From positions 4,570,449-4,634,448 of the forward strand of contig JAKSZT010038599.1 of NCBI GenBank assembly GCA_026826555.1: a stretch of DNA of 64,000 bases. The letters run 5' to 3'. Positions 12,728 to 25,860 of this stretch are shown here, piece after piece. This DNA is from Tolypeutes matacus (taxonomy: Eukaryota > Chordata > Mammalia > Cingulata > Chlamyphoridae). Every line of letters starts with the position of its first letter. The stretch's first letter is position 1. Position numbers and translations under genes: made by a program. Under the pieces are notes generated by a model. It was not told the DNA's origin. It made no database searches and was given only the letters and a program-made list of their open reading frames with translations.

Positions 12728-13010
12728 TGAATTTAAGATGAACTATGTTTGGCAAGTGGTGCTGTCAAGTCCTCTCACTTGAGGATTAGTTTTCATTTAT
12801 CTTGAGAACGTGTATGTAATGGCTTGTATCTGCTTGGCTATATAGAAAGGCAAGCTTTCTTTCGTTCTTTACAATCTCTTCAGGGGATTGACTGTGATGC
12901 ATCACATTCCATTTTAATATTTATTCAATAATAAAATTGCTCTTCTTTCTCTTCTAGCTTTGTAGAGAGGTTTTCTGGGTTAGGAAAAGATTTTGTTTTT
13001 AATTACATTT
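12728..13010 (+). repeat. Candidate 3' LTR of the ERV
   Basis: A TATA-like ctatatagaaag lies near 12838. About 95 bp later comes AATAAA (about 12929), followed by a pyrimidine-rich R/U5-like stretch. This spacing is normal for a retroviral LTR, and the position follows pol/env and a purine-rich tract. No TSD or second LTR supports it, so it stays tentative. Confidence 0.4.
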
Positions 13011-14104
13011 CTCCAACAAGGCCAAGTTATTAACCATTATACAATGTGTTCTCTCTAGCTCTCTTTCTCTTTCTTTCTGTTTCTTTCTCTCTTTCTCTTT
13101 CTTCTCATTACCAAATCACATATACCAACATCCACAGACCAAATTAGATTTGTCAGTACTCAGAAAGATTAATTTCATATTGATTATCAATTTTAGAGTG
13201 CCCTTGTCACCCAAATAAATATGATTAATTTGAATACTGGAAGTAACACTGTTTTCTTTTTAAAGTATCTCATGTATCAAGTCTTCAGAGATTAGAGAAG
13301 TAACTGAGCTGAATTAAAACTATCATTCTTACAGAAAAAAGCATTAAGCATTAAGGCCATGAAAACAAAGGAAGAGAAGACATGAACATTTGTAATTATT
13401 TATATGTGTGTATATGTTGAACTGATTACTCTTATTTGTCTTACCAATTTATTAAATATGGACCTGTTGTGTCCATGGTCACTTTGACTTTCAATCTCCA
13501 TTAAAATTCAAACAAATATTTTAACAACTTGGTGCCCAGTTAATATTTGGTACTGAAAAACAAAGTGGTGTTAGCATTGTAGTAAATGGATACACAGAGG
13601 GAGATAGCATTACTTGACTACTCACTCCTGGCACATTTGATATTTGGCCTCAATAGTAAATCCCTTGACTGCATATTTTGACATGATTTTCTGATGTTGC
13701 CTTCATGAACTATGAAGAATTAAATAGTGCTTCCAAGAAACCATTTGAATCATTATTTCTCTCCTTTCCTTGGATTTACATTTACAAATTCCATTTAAAA
13801 GGAAAATATTCCAAATAAACATATAACAGCACTGGAAACTAGAAGACTAGTGGTGAACTGGAAGAACATGCAATTCTTACAGACACATGCAATCATGCAT
13901 GTGTATGATACTCCCCCAATCACTGCCTGCCCCCAAAAAACTTTTCTGATTTAAACCTTCTATGCAGAGTATTTAAAGAGTGAAACACTCACTTAACTCT
14001 TGATACCAGCTAGATTGCAAAAATTTGGTAGTTTGGAGAATGCCTTGACTCTTGTGCAGATGAAATGGCACCTTAATAGCCAGAAGAGTTAATATGCTCC
14101 CTGT
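13011..14104. other. Unassigned; includes a CT-rich tract
   Basis: A TTTCTCT-type polypyrimidine tract lies at about 13056-13106. Otherwise nothing recognisable. Confidence 0.4.
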
Positions 14105-14503
14105 GAGGGTTAAGTACCTGTGTCAACTTGACCAGGTTATGGTGTCTAGTTGTTTGGTCAAACAAGCACTGCCCTGGTTGCTACTGTGATGTTATTTGGT
14201 GGATTTAAATCATGTCAATTGATTCTATCTATGGAGGAGTTTGCCTCTAAAAATGACAGAAATCTCACCTAATCAGCTGAAAGTGATGATTTTATCATTC
14301 AGAAGAGAGAATTCCCATCTCTACTTCAGTCAGCCACTTTTCCCTGGGGTATTCATTGAAAATATTCTTCGGAGTTCCCAGTTTCTGGTTGCCTTATGGG
14401 ATTTGGACTTTCCCATCCCCATAGTCATGGGATCAAATTCTATTTTAAAAATTATATATACTCTGTCAATTCTGATTCCTTACAGAACTCCCTTAACACC
14501 TTC
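14105..14503 (+). repeat. LTR (family B), sense
   Basis: It starts near 'taagtacctgtgtcaacttgacc', then 'ttggtcaaacaagcac', and ends with 'attccttacagaactccctta', the diverged form of the family's 'tttctctagagaaccctgacta' end. It is more diverged than the 6.6-kb copy. A 118-codon open frame inside (14241-14597) is chance. Confidence 0.6.
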
Positions 14504-16984
14504 CTGCTTCAAAATGACTCAAAGATGCCCTAGTGATCCAAAAAAAGTCCATGTTCAATTACAGCTTTTAACATGTATATGGGAAGGAGTAATTTAGCTA
14601 CTGAGGAGAATTAAAATCATGTATTCCTCCATTGTCTAAATTATTTTCAGTGAGCAAACTTAACAATTTTCAAAGCTGCATTAACTCAGTAGAAAAAAAT
14701 GCAAAAGGATCTTGTGGCCTGAAAGACCTAATGCTCATGTTTCTGCTAATGTCTAATCATTTCCCATATGGTAAGGAACTCGACAGAGTCTCTGCTTCTG
14801 GGTCAGAATGCACAAAGGTAGTCAGTAACAGTGGGTGAGGAAAAATTAGGTAATAAGGAGGGATGATGGCAGGAATTAATGAGTCCCTTCCAGCACATCC
14901 TGTATGGTCAAGGTTCTTTTAGGTATTAAGAGTTGGTAGCTTAAACATATTAAGGCTAAAACTCCTAAGACTTTTAACTTCTGACCTAGCATCATTTGAT
15001 ACTGGGGAAGAGAACAAAGTTTTCTTCTTTTTGAAATATGTAGAAAAGGACCCAGCAACTCTGTTGATGCTACAGCTTATTAAATATGCAAATTAAAAAT
15101 ATCAAAAGCATGGAGATTTGCTTAACCTTTTACCAAGTGTAAATCTTTAATCTGATCTTAATATGAACTTCGTTGATTTGCTTAAAGTTTAATAACACAC
15201 TGAACTTGCAAGCTGTTAATAGTACCTTTAGTGGTCAAGTATTGCATTTTAGTATTGATAGAAAAAGGTTAATTTGAAATCCAGTCAGGAAATTATATTA
15301 CATCACACAGCATATATCTGCTTTAGTGAAGAACTGACTAACTGCAAATGCCTCAGTGGAAAAATTCCACTGAATTAAAAACAAAAGATTAATGTACTTG
15401 GAAATGAATTTGCATTCAACTGTATAAACAATACCATTATGCTTTTTTTTTTTTTTTTTTTTTTTGGTATAATCAGTCATTTCTGAGGCTATAGTTTCTA
15501 AATTAGAAGGTTACATAACACAAATGGAATTGAAGACACTTGGATTAAAGCAAAAATCCAGTGGAAAGTTTATTTATTTATAAATACTAGCTCTCACTAA
15601 GTATTTTATTTTTATTATTGGGTTACTCTTAAACTTATAGTTTTAAAAATTTTATAATACACTTAAATTAGCCATGCTACATTAAAAATTAAAGTCATAC
15701 CATGCAAGAAAACAGCTACCGCCATAGCCTTTAGAATGTGATTTAATTTAGCAATTTCAGAAGTAGTATTAATAAAAACAATATAATATCCAACTGACAA
15801 AAAGATAAGGTAGTCCCTCATGCTTGTATGAGCCATTCCTTTCATCTCTTTTAATTGGAATCACAAAATATGTCATAATTACTTGAAATCATGTGTAATA
15901 TCAGAAAGAATAGTTTAAAGTCACTTTATCATATGCCAAACCACTGTCTATCTTTGACAATGCAAATTAGTCACTACTAAAAATAAGGAATGATGATTAA
16001 TTACTTCAGAGAATACCTGTCAAAAGTACCCATCACCAGAAACAGAGTTTCTTACTGACAAACACCCTGCAATAATTTAGGCACATGCTACATCTCTTCA
16101 CCTAGTCCAAGACATAATCATATGATCTGAAAAGATAAAATAAATAAAATATCCCTTAAGTAAATCTTGATTGGGCTATCAGAGAAAGTAGATAAGTGAG
16201 CAATCATACAAAAGATCATCTGGAGATATTAAATGTTAATTTTACTCATGTCTTACACTATCTCAAAACTGGCTTCTCGTGGTTTATTTCATTGGCAAGT
16301 ATGACTTACATCTTGAAATCTCTTACGTCTTTATTTTTGCCAATTATTCAGTTAACTTTAATCCTCTTTTTTTCTTTTTTGCATTCAAAATGAACTCAAT
16401 TCTTCCTGTGGGAAGAGCATAAAATACTTATTGGATTAATATTCTAGTTCCTAGAATAGTATCCAGTGGCATGGAAGATCAGTTTCCTAAACATTACCCT
16501 TGTAATTTAAATAAGTTTCAGTTTCTGACAATTGAGCCATTTATTTACTCATGTTATCAGATAAAATATTTCATTTTTTTGTGATTGTAGGCTTAATTGA
16601 ATTCTGGTTTGCAATTCCTAATGCATGCAGTTTGTGAACATTTTATTTCTATAGATTTGCACAGTTTTTATTGTTTGCTATGTTAAAGCACTCTGCTATT
16701 AACAAAATGCTGCTTACTGGAAACCCTTTAAACAACACTGAATACATTTTTGTAGGAAAGGCTCTTCTGTGTGGAGATTATTTAGCTCCTAGAGATGGGT
16801 ATATATTCAAATGCCCTAGTAGTTTTCCTCCTCCCCCATCCCAATCCATTTTTCACAGTTTTCTTTTTTAAATGAGTAAATCTTCTGTTTTAAAAGAGTT
16901 TTAAGAAAGTTTTAAATGAAAAACTCTTCAAAATGACCTATGTTTTTGCTTATAATATAATACAAAAACATTAACATAGACTCC
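14504..16984. other. Unassigned sequence
   Basis: No gene or clear repeat. A poly-T tract of about 24 lies at 15442-15465, possibly the tail of an eroded antisense retrocopy, but no TSD was found. Confidence 0.4.
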
Positions 16985-17420
16985 ATGGCTTATTGTCATC
17001 TTACCAATGCCTACCTCCTAGGACCATTTCTATCCCTAACCCCTCTCAGTTACTCTATGGAATCCAGTAGTCTTTCTTGTTAACAAAATGCCAAGCCTTC
17101 TAGGGTCTTTGGATATGCTACTTATATCGCCCATTTGAATCATTTTATTTTCTTCCTTTGCCCCTCAGCTCTTCAGCTGTTCAACTAATATTCATTTTAA
17201 ATGCAATGCTACTTCTCTTTTCTAACCCCACTCCCCTCTCACAACCACCACCCTCAACCTCTCCCATAAAATAATTCTGTTAACTTCTACTACAACAATG
17301 TTAACTTGTCTTTCATAATGCTATGCTTTTTCCTTCATCAAGCACAGAAATATATGCAATTCTGTATTTACTTACATCTTTGCTATGCGTGTCATATTAT
17401 ATTGTAGATTTATTACCAAG
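16985..17420 (+). repeat. L2 fragment, sense
   Basis: The order of words ('cttaccaatgcctacctcc', 'ctctatggaatccag', 'cccctcagctcttcagctgttcaac' and a long CT-rich run) follows the sense L2 3' region upstream of its terminal part. Heavily diverged. Confidence 0.55.
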
Positions 17421-18499
17421 TAAATATAATTAGCGGATTCAGTATGAAAGATTAAAAAAAAAAAAAAAAAAAAAAAAAAACGTAAAAAATGGCATGACCT
17501 TTTAAAAGAAAAAAACAAACAAAAATACTTCATTTGGGAAAAAGCAGCATGTATGTCAGCAAGATATCACCTAATCTAAAAAAAATACGTAAAAACAGAA
17601 AATAAAGGCAAACAAAAACAGCTCTTGAGGAAAGTACTGCAAACAAGGCAGTTCAAATGGTGAAGAGTTTGGTGAAATTCGATATATCAATTTAATGATA
17701 GAATCTAAGTGAATTCAGGTAATCATTCTCCTGAAAAGCTGAATATCCTTATAAATATTATTCAATATTTGTAGCTTCATAGATAAATAAAAGGATAGAA
17801 TTAATGATCTCCAAGCACACTTCAAAATCTAAAATTACACAAATCTTTTAAAAAGTATTCCTAGATACCTCCCCAGGACAGTGACATATAATAGAAATAA
17901 ATATATGACTAAACATGTAATACAAATATGGGAAGACCGTTCAGAGAATAAGGTTCTAAAGGAAATAAAACATGAACATTAGGTTTAAAGAAAGAGGATG
18001 AAAGAGAGAAAGGCTTAGAAAAGAGATAAAAACAATGCCCTTAGACAATGAGAAATGGAAAGTTAGATTGAGACAACGCACAAAGACAAAAAGTGAAAGA
18101 GAAAAATTAAGAGAACAGTCCTGTTAAAGGTCAATTTAACCTTCACATGAAATTTTAACTGAATTTTCTGGATACATTTTGAGGTTAGTAATGTCTTAAT
18201 AACTTAGTTTTCTCTGACTGCACCTAGAATCTAAATGTGATTCTTAAGAGTGCAGAACACAGAGAGGTGTGGATTTGGAAGCTTTACAGCCACACTGAGC
18301 TAACAACTGCCACAGTCATCTCATCAGACTTAGGGGACAATGGCATACTTAAATAAAGTCTAATGTGACCAGTTCATAAGATTCCTTGCTGTGCCATGAG
18401 GAACCATCTCATTCAGAACAGTGCTTCATTCCCAGCTCAGTAGGGTAGAAACTTTTGTGGTAGCAATTCTGGTTTACAGGAAGGTATCCTGGCCTAGGA
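17421..18499. other. Unassigned; contains a long poly-A tract
   Basis: A run of about 26 A occupies 17455-17480. The flanks are A-rich with no recognised retrocopy body. The rest, including a purine-rich stretch at about 17960-18115, is unassigned. Confidence 0.4.
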
Positions 18500-18660
18500 A
18501 TTCCAAGTTAAGTTACAACCTAGCTGTTTATTGTCCTTGAGACATTTTCTGAATCACCTAGCTTCTATGAACTTGTTTCCTCACCTATGAAAAGCAATTA
18601 TCTCTCTCTCTCTCTTTTTTTTTTTTAAGGATTAGAAAGGTTGATGAGGGTGAACATACA
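18500..18660 (+). repeat. MIR
   Basis: A core such as 'acaacctagctgtttattgtcc' is followed by 'gagacattttctgaatcacctagcttctatgaacttgtttcctcacctatgaaaa'. This is the MIR series 'tagctgtgtgaccttgggca...ctcagtttcctcatctgtaaaa'. A (TC)n and poly-T run (18601-18626) interrupts the 3' part. Confidence 0.65.
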
Positions 18661-18779
18661 CACATACACTACTTTTCAACTATGACTTAGTTCATCAGTC
18701 ATCTTAGTTTTATTTAGAGACTAGCAGCTGTGACCATTCCACTTGGCATATTAACTTTGTCTTGCACAGGAGAAAGTAA

Positions 18780-19020
18780 GTATGAATGTCAACTCTGTGA
18801 TTTGTCTGTACCTAGCACTTGTAACACACTTCATAAGAATCAACACATTCTGACACCAATTCAGTGAGATGAGTACTATGGCTATCCCCAGTTTACTCAG
18901 GTGAATTATTGAGGGTTTTGCTAATGATAACTTGAGACAAAAGAAGTTTATGTTATAATATGCCCAAGGTCACACTAATAGCACACCAGGATTTCACTGA
19001 GGAGTCCAATTTCATTGTTT
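18780..19020. repeat. MIR-like old SINE, interrupted
   Basis: 'gatgagtactatggctatccccagttt' and 'gcccaaggtcacactaatagca' match two blocks of the common MIR-type repeat ('ttatccccattttacag...gcccaaggtcacacagctagta'). Unrelated bases separate the two blocks. Confidence 0.5.
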
Positions 19021-20849
19021 CTAAACTTTACTGAAATTCTATACTTTGTCTCTATATATTTCAAGAAGGGAAATGATGCTATTTCTTCTTTCAAGGTCTT
19101 TTTCAGGCATTCTCCAAATTCTGTACTTTAAAAACATGTAAATCCATGCTAAAAATATATTCATAAGATCAGATCTTCCCTCTGCTTCCCCTCTATGGAT
19201 AATATCAGCTTAAGGTATCAAAAGACTTAATGTAAATTAAATGGAGCTTCTGAAAATGAGGTTGTATCTGGGTCATCCTTTCCAGAATGTATATATGGTA
19301 TGATGATGATTCTAATATGAGTCCTTTTTTGGTAGCATCATTTTCATGGGAGGATACTCTTTCAGTAATGAATATATTTAGTCAGCCATATTCATGATGG
19401 TCCTAGAAATTTTTAAATTCACTAATATCTGAAATTATACAATTTTGACTTTGTCTCTTCAGCTGAATATTACATCCCTTAAAAGCAAGTAAGTCCTTAG
19501 AGAGGCAGTATGTAGAAGCTTAGTAGTCATTTTAGCTAACATAAAATAGTTTTTTAGATTCTCTGTGGATAGAAGATTTGTTTTGAAGATGGGATAAGCT
19601 GAGTATTCCTGTGGGTGCTGGGTATTGGAGAAGATGGATGAAGATATATTACTGATGTGAGATAAACTCTAGGAGAATAGAGATGGATGACAGTGACAGT
19701 AAACTTTCCCTGATTCCAGTTTCACTTATGACCTGCCTTGGCCCCACTGCTTTCTCATCCCACCAGGAGATGACAAGTTCAAAGGAAATTGATGTATTTT
19801 AGAGAAATTCTAAAATAAAACTCAAACACTTGTTTAGAGAATTCAAGTGATTAAAGTAATATGTGACAATGGCTGAAAACCTGACTGTTAAAAGTGGTAT
19901 CATTGCCCTGAAGGAGCCATTTGAAAGAGATTACTTTTCTCTCAGGAGGCTACAGTCTCAAATTTGAGTCGCTGAATCAGGTTTTCTAATCCTGCTTTAC
20001 CAGCTCAGTTCCAAATGTAAGAGAGCTTGGCACAGATCTAACCTAATTAAGTTTCAAAATGAATTCTTTCAGTTGCATGAATCATTGTTTTAGGAACTTT
20101 GGTAGTCCTTATATATAAATAAAACTGTTACCTATGGGTTGATTTTTGTTCTATTTTCTTAGGCTGGCTGAAAAAAAATTACTTTTTCTGTTTCATCTAC
20201 ATTTCATATTTTAGCCCACGATTTGAGGCTACTTTCTGGTCATAGTGCAAATTTATTTGTAATTTTCGTAAGTTGCCAAATCAGAAAATATTGCTTATCA
20301 TATATTTGTTCGTAATAACTCAGTCAGGTACTCGGGAAAACTATCATAAAATTGCCAAGTCTGAAAAGCTATAAAATTGGCAACAAATATTCCATCAATT
20401 TTATCACTTGTGAAAAGTGAAATGCACACTGACATGATGGTGGCAAAATGAAAAATAATAGGGAGGCCTTACCATTTTGCCATTTTTTTGTAATAACATG
20501 AACTCTAATCAGACAAAATGTTCTTACACACAGTATAAACTGTTGACTTTTACATCATCTTTTAATTCCAGTGCAAGTCTTGTCTGAAAGCCGGTTTTTG
20601 TATATGTTGTCCACTCCTTTGAAATTTGATTGAGCTGATGGTCAAGGACATGCAATTGTAGCTATGAGACATTGCCCATGCCTGCGGACCTCCACCCTGA
20701 CCCCTAATTGGTCTTAGCAGCTGCTGAAGGCCTAGACCTAATGATGATTAATTTCGCCAATTTGACAGATATTACTTTTTAAACTTGGTTAAAATTGTTA
20801 AAACCAGAAAATAACATTTGCTCTAAAAGTAAAATTAGATACTAACATT
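19021..20849. other. Unassigned; looks single-copy
   Basis: No repeat recognised. The stretch at about 20140-20770 has balanced composition, with several AATTA/TAAT-rich words and no repeat resemblance. It could be conserved non-coding DNA, but that cannot be judged without an alignment. Confidence 0.35.
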
Positions 20850-20990
20850 TCCATTTCAGGTGCCAAATATTATTTGATTTCCTACTGTGACAAGAAGTGT
20901 GCCAAATACTAGGAACAAATGACAAAGTTCCCTGACCTCAGACAGTTGTAGTCTTGTGGAAGGAAGCAGATATTAAAAAATAACAAACAT
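20850..20990 (-). repeat. L2 3' end, antisense
   Basis: 'tgtgccaaatactagg', then 'aaatgacaaagttccctgacctcagacagttgtagtcttgtgg' and 'aagcagatattaaaaaataacaaac' follow the antisense L2 end ('tgtgccaggcactg...gtccctgccctcatggagcttacattctagtgg...aataaacaa'). Confidence 0.75.
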
Positions 20991-21239
20991 GAAAACGGAT
21001 TTGTTGGTAGTCTCATTATTTTTTACACCTTTTAAAAACATTTCTCCTGTATGTTCTGTATTTTTTAATGGAAGCTATATCTAACACAACTCTGCTGTTT
21101 ATGGCTAAGTAGTAGCCAGACTTTTGTTTCTTCTAAATTATTTGTATTTTGATTAAGTGTTCAGGGTGCAATGCAAAACATATATATTTTATTTAGAACC
21201 AAAAATTATTTAAAGGAAGCTCTGTGCTCCTCCTAATTT

Positions 21240-21960
21240 CCCATTTTTTTTCTAGACCTTTTGTTTAATTGACATACTCTTGTAGTTTTGAAAAAAATAA
21301 TTTTTTGATGTATAATCTACATGCAAAAAAATGCCCCTTCCTTTTAAACATAAAAGCTCAGTAGGTTTGGCCAAATATACACTACCACCACCACTATAAA
21401 GATATAGAATATTTGTGTCATTCCAAAATATTTTCTCATATCCATTCATATTATATCCCTCCCATTACTAACCTCAAGTTATACTGATCTGATTTTTTTC
21501 ACTAAAGATTAGTTTTGCTTTACCTAGAATTAGACATAAATGGAAATATACAGGAGTACTTGTTTGTGCCTGGTATTTTTCACTCAATATGTTGTTTTTG
21601 AGGTTCATTCATGTTGATATGTGAATCTGTAGTTCATTCCCAGTTATGTTGGGCAGTAAACCAAGTATGGGTATAACACAATCTGTTTATCCTTTGACTT
21701 GTTGACAGATCTTTGGGATGTTTTCATGTCCTGGCTATTCTAAATAAAGTGGTCATGTACATTTTTATACAAGTCTTTGTATGGATATATGTTTTTATTT
21801 TTCTTGGGTAAATACCTAGGAGCGGAATTGGTGAGTTGTATGTTAAGTGTATGTTTAACTTTATTATAGACCGCCCAACTCTTTCCTATATTGATACTGT
21901 GTATCCCACAACTTACTTAATTTACTTGACATTTTTATATTTTCCTAAGCATTTTCTATA
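21240..21960 (-). repeat. L1M 3' region, antisense
   Basis: 'gttcattcatgttgatatgtgaatctgtagttcattcc', 'tttatcctttgacttgttgacag', 'ctaaataaagtggtcatgtac' and 'cttgggtaaatacctaggagcggaattgg' reproduce the classic antisense L1M series. It is 5'-truncated and ancient. Confidence 0.85.
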
Positions 21961-22441
21961 TAAACAATGAAGTTCCCTATAAATAAAGACATTTTTTGTT
22001 TTACCTTTTCTGTTTCCATGAATTTTACTATTTTTCTTCCCTTATAGAATAGGTTAAGATCTAGAGATTGAACAAAAGTTTGGCAATGGGATCCTCTTTC
22101 CTGGACAAGAATTAGCAATATCCAGGGAGCCTTTTGGGCAGCTGTTTTACATACTTCCTGTTACTTAGATGGAAAATATTCACCCTAAATCCTCTTCTTT
22201 AATAATCAGATAGAGACACATTATGTCCTCTGGGTGAAAGAATTTTGTCAACTTTTTCCATACTGATTCACATGGACTTCTCTCAAATCCTATTATCCAG
22301 CATGTGAGGCCCATATTTTCTCTCTTCCTTAAAGCCATGCTCCTGTCATTTTCTAGTCTTTATTATCAAAACTGTCAACAATTGTGAATTATCTGAGATT
22401 TCATCTTATTTCCAAACTATCAATTTAGCCTGCCAGTTTTA
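21961..22441. other. Unassigned sequence
   Basis: No gene or repeat recognised. Confidence 0.4.
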
Positions 22442-22859
22442 TGATGCTGGCAGAAAAGAAAGGAGACTCCTAGGTCAGATTCAAAGAGTTTATTACTCAC
22501 AATAGTATAGGTAACCAGAGTATCAGATTTTTCTTGTGCTGGGTAAAACAAAGAATGCTGAGTGACACCTACATGGTCAATTGTTTCATTACAGGAGAGA
22601 AAGCCTGAGGTTAGAGAACTAGAATCTTTTACAGTGGAGAGATACCATGTTCATCCTTTGTTCCAGAAGGAGACATTATCTTTGGTATAATGAAGAGTAA
22701 ATGTAGAGTAAATACTTGCCATTTGCTCTCAGGGAGATGCTATCTATCTTTCAAGGCTATTTATTTATACAATCATTCCTGAAAAGATAAAACAAGGTAG
22801 TTCAGTGTTTCTGTTTGCAAGACATGCACATGTGAGACTCAGTGAATTGCCTCTCAACA
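22442..22859 (-). repeat. LTR-like block, antisense
   Basis: On the - strand it starts TGTTGAGAGGC and ends in CCAGCATCA. A polyadenylation signal in 'gagtaataaactctttg' lies about 45 bp before the end, as in an LTR with a short R/U5. The flanks (tttta, gaaaa) do not form a TSD. The family is not identified. Confidence 0.45.
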
Positions 22860-23917
22860 GAAAATTGTATTGGTGCAAAATTTCAACTTACAATATAATA
22901 TAGTCTATTGGGCATTATACCTAAAATTACATGATGATGATAAAATTCACTTAAAAATTCATATTGATCAACTACAATGTGCCGAGCATTACTTCAAATG
23001 CTTTAGGTTACAACTGATATTTGAAAATAAAGAGGATTTTTCAGTATTGCCTTTAGACTTAGGCCATGAAAACTGGGTCTCTTAGAAGACTATGCATAAC
23101 ACAAAATCATTTATTAAAAAACACAGATGATTTTCTTACTTGGAATCTGGTACTCAGCTCTGGCACAGTAAAAAGCAATATCCATAAACAGTTACTCTCA
23201 TCACTAACTCACATTAGGCCCGAGTGAAATGATTCTTCATATCTCTTACTCTATATGCTAAAAAATAAACATGACTGTTCCCCAATCTATGAAGGTGTGT
23301 GGATTAGGTTGCTGTTATTTTTGAAAGTGCATACCATTTCAACATTTAGGGTGGACTGAGTAGAAGAACCTCTTGCATCAGAGAAAATACAAATTAATTA
23401 ATGGATTAAAAAAATAACCATCCAGTAGTGGCAGTCATTTTTCTTTCTTCTTCATCCTCTTTGCCTTCTCTTCTTCTTCCTTCTTTTCTTCTCTTTGTGT
23501 TTTAATTCATGATTCCAAGTTGAAAAATTAGTTAACTAGAAAATTACAACAATTTTACAAGGCAGCTGAGGAACATTTATTTACTTTAAAAAAATCATAA
23601 TTTTCAAAGTTTGTATATGTGTAATACTAGACAAAATACCTGTAAAGTATAGTGCCAATTCTTTATATTGTCAACTGGAGATATATTGAGCTAGTCTTTT
23701 AAATAATTTTAATTTTGTAAAATATTTAATAAGATTTAATTAGACTTTGACTTTCAAAAATAAGTAAACAAGTTGAATTTAAGTAATTTACTTGAATGTT
23801 TGAAATACTATAATTCTAACTTATAATTTGACTTTAATTTTAACAGAATTCATTTTTTAGAGTATATCACTTTAAAATGTAAAATAATTTTTAATGTCTT
23901 GATTTTAAAATTCACTT
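22860..23917. other. Mostly unassigned; possible L2 scrap and CT-rich tract
   Basis: At about 22940-23060 'caactacaatgtgccgagcattac' resembles an antisense L2 end. A polypyrimidine tract (TTCTTC-type) covers about 23439-23502. Beyond that it is very AT-rich with nothing recognised. Confidence 0.4.
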
Positions 23918-24498
23918 TGTCTAATAAAAAACCAATTCAGACTTGGTAAGGAGAGACTTTATTTAAAAGTATTATTGCAAAGGGGCTAATGCAATGGAGG
24001 GAGTGGTCTATTGGTATAGGGAGAATACTTTAAACATAAAATATGCAAGTATCTCAAGAGTTAGGCAAAAAGGGTTTTTCTTTGATAGAGGAGAAAGAAC
24101 TATATGCAGGGAAAAGGGATGAAAGGATGACATGATCAGACAGTAGATCTGAGAATAGTTTTTGCTGAGGTCAGCCTCTTCCTTGAGAGGGGCTGTATGC
24201 TGGCTCAGTCTAAGGGTAGGCTAATGTTCAGTTGTTTAGGGGAACGAGAGAATCTTAACCAAAGTTTGATTAGTAAGTGTTTTGTTCTGATAGATGAGAG
24301 GGGACTTGTAGTTCATCTAATCATTCATGAAGCAAAGAATAAGAATTTAGGTCTGTGTTTGACCTTGTCATAGGTAAAAAGGGCGGAATCCTGAATTGTC
24401 TAAATCATATGGGGAAGGGAGTTTCTTTGTAGTTGGACCTTTTCTGGAATACAAATGGTGGGGGATTTCTTAACCTTCACTGTTTTCCAGGATCACAG
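23918..24498 (-). repeat. LTR-like block, antisense
   Basis: On the - strand it begins TGTGATCCTGG. An AATAAA in 'ttaaataaagtctctcc' is followed by a short U5-like part ending near 'tttttattagaca'. This layout and the roughly 580-bp length suit a class I ERV LTR. No TSD was found and the family is unknown. Confidence 0.45.
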
Positions 24499-25559
24499 GG
24501 CTCAGGTAATATTTGTTATCATTAATTTTAAATGGCCTTTTATTAAAATAATTAAATATTTCACACTTTGAATAAAATTGCATTTTATTTTTTAAACTTT
24601 TATATCACCATTGTTAAATGAATACAGCTCTGGTGAGAATTTTTTAAAATAGCACAATTATTTCTCACTTTATTTAAAACAAAGGGAAGAAAAATAATAT
24701 GCACAGAATAAAAACATTGTATTTTATGAATTATTGCTATCTTTATTTTATTTCTTATTCAAAAAGCACCAATCCGTAGAAAACCCCACAAATACACAAG
24801 AAAAGTTAAATTTATGTTTCCTTATAATCATGCCAACTTTAAGTCATATGAAATATATAGCTTTCACATAGTTTTATAAAGCTATAGTTTCGAGTAAAGA
24901 GGATAAAAGACATTTTCTTTAACAATCTGTTAGGTTTAGTGATAAATGTTAAATCTTTAGACAGTCCATGGACCCTTGTTTTTAGCTCTGCAAACTTTCA
25001 AGGTGGGCCTGATTGAAGTTTATTTTTTCCCTTCTTTGAAGGAAAGTATATTGCATGCCAGGGAATAGAGTGGTCAGTTGTGGATTTCAGACTGCTAGTA
25101 CTGTGATGCTAAGTTGAAGCAACCAAAGCTGAGGGTGGTACTGGTCACTACATAGCATCTACAACTTTGCCTCTGCAAAGTTATGCAAGGATTCTAATAT
25201 GTGCCACTGAGTTACACAGTTCTGAAATAGCGATCAATAGGTTTTAGGAGGGAAGTTTAATTATCAGCGGTCGGGGGAAATAAAATTATATAATACATCT
25301 GCATCACCCAAAAACTATAGTAAATCCCTCTTTACATAGAAATGCCTGTGTGAGAAAGCCAGAAAATGGTTACCTCATTTAGAGTAAAGGAGTAACAATG
25401 AAAGTACATCTTTCCTAAGACAATCCATTCTCTCAACTAACTTTTTGGAGGCCAGGGTTCAGATTCAGAAGTGACTGTGCAAAATTTAGTTCTGCTTATC
25501 CTCTAGAATTCACACAACACTGAGCACTTCATATTTCATGTTATTTCATGCTAGAATAA
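24499..25559. other. Unassigned sequence
   Basis: AT-rich, no gene or clear repeat seen. Confidence 0.4.
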
Positions 25560-25860
25560 TTTCACTTAAGCCTGTAAGTATATGGTACCTCAGGTGAAAA
25601 CTGTTAAACAAATGTGAATAAGGCATGACCCCTGTTGTATTCTATTGAATAGAGACACATGTACAACTAATTACAATTGAATCTGATAGTGCAAAGAAGA
25701 GTTATTGAAATAGTGTTTTAGCAAGACTGGAGATTTTAAATAAAACGACCTCATAAAATTAATGAAGACTTCTCAAATGTGGTGACATTTTGCCTAGTAA
25801 ATGTTTCATACATATGCATAGCAGATATTTCAGAAAACAGAATAACATCTAAATAATCAT
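25560..25860 (-). repeat. L2 3' region, antisense (diverged)
   Basis: 'aaggcatgacccctgttgtattctattgaatagagacacatg' followed by an AT-rich spacer, then 'atgaagacttctcaaatgtggtgacattttgc', matches the antisense L2 order ('gacccctgccctcatgg...ctctctgaggaggtgacatttg'). Confidence 0.55.

Larger units (their letters stand above)
7980..13010 (+). mobile_element. Decayed class I endogenous retrovirus, 5' end missing
   Basis: Pol motifs occur in the canonical order on the + strand: reverse transcriptase (about 8330-8620), RNase H (about 9200-9415) and integrase (about 10620-11170). A candidate 3' LTR follows at about 12728-13010. Stops and frameshifts are scattered throughout, so no product is possible. 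An antisense L1 at about 9505-10300 splits pol between RNase H and integrase. Similarity is to the gammaretrovirus-like class I group. No matching 5' LTR is present in the window, so the provirus is 5'-truncated or rearranged. Confidence 0.75.
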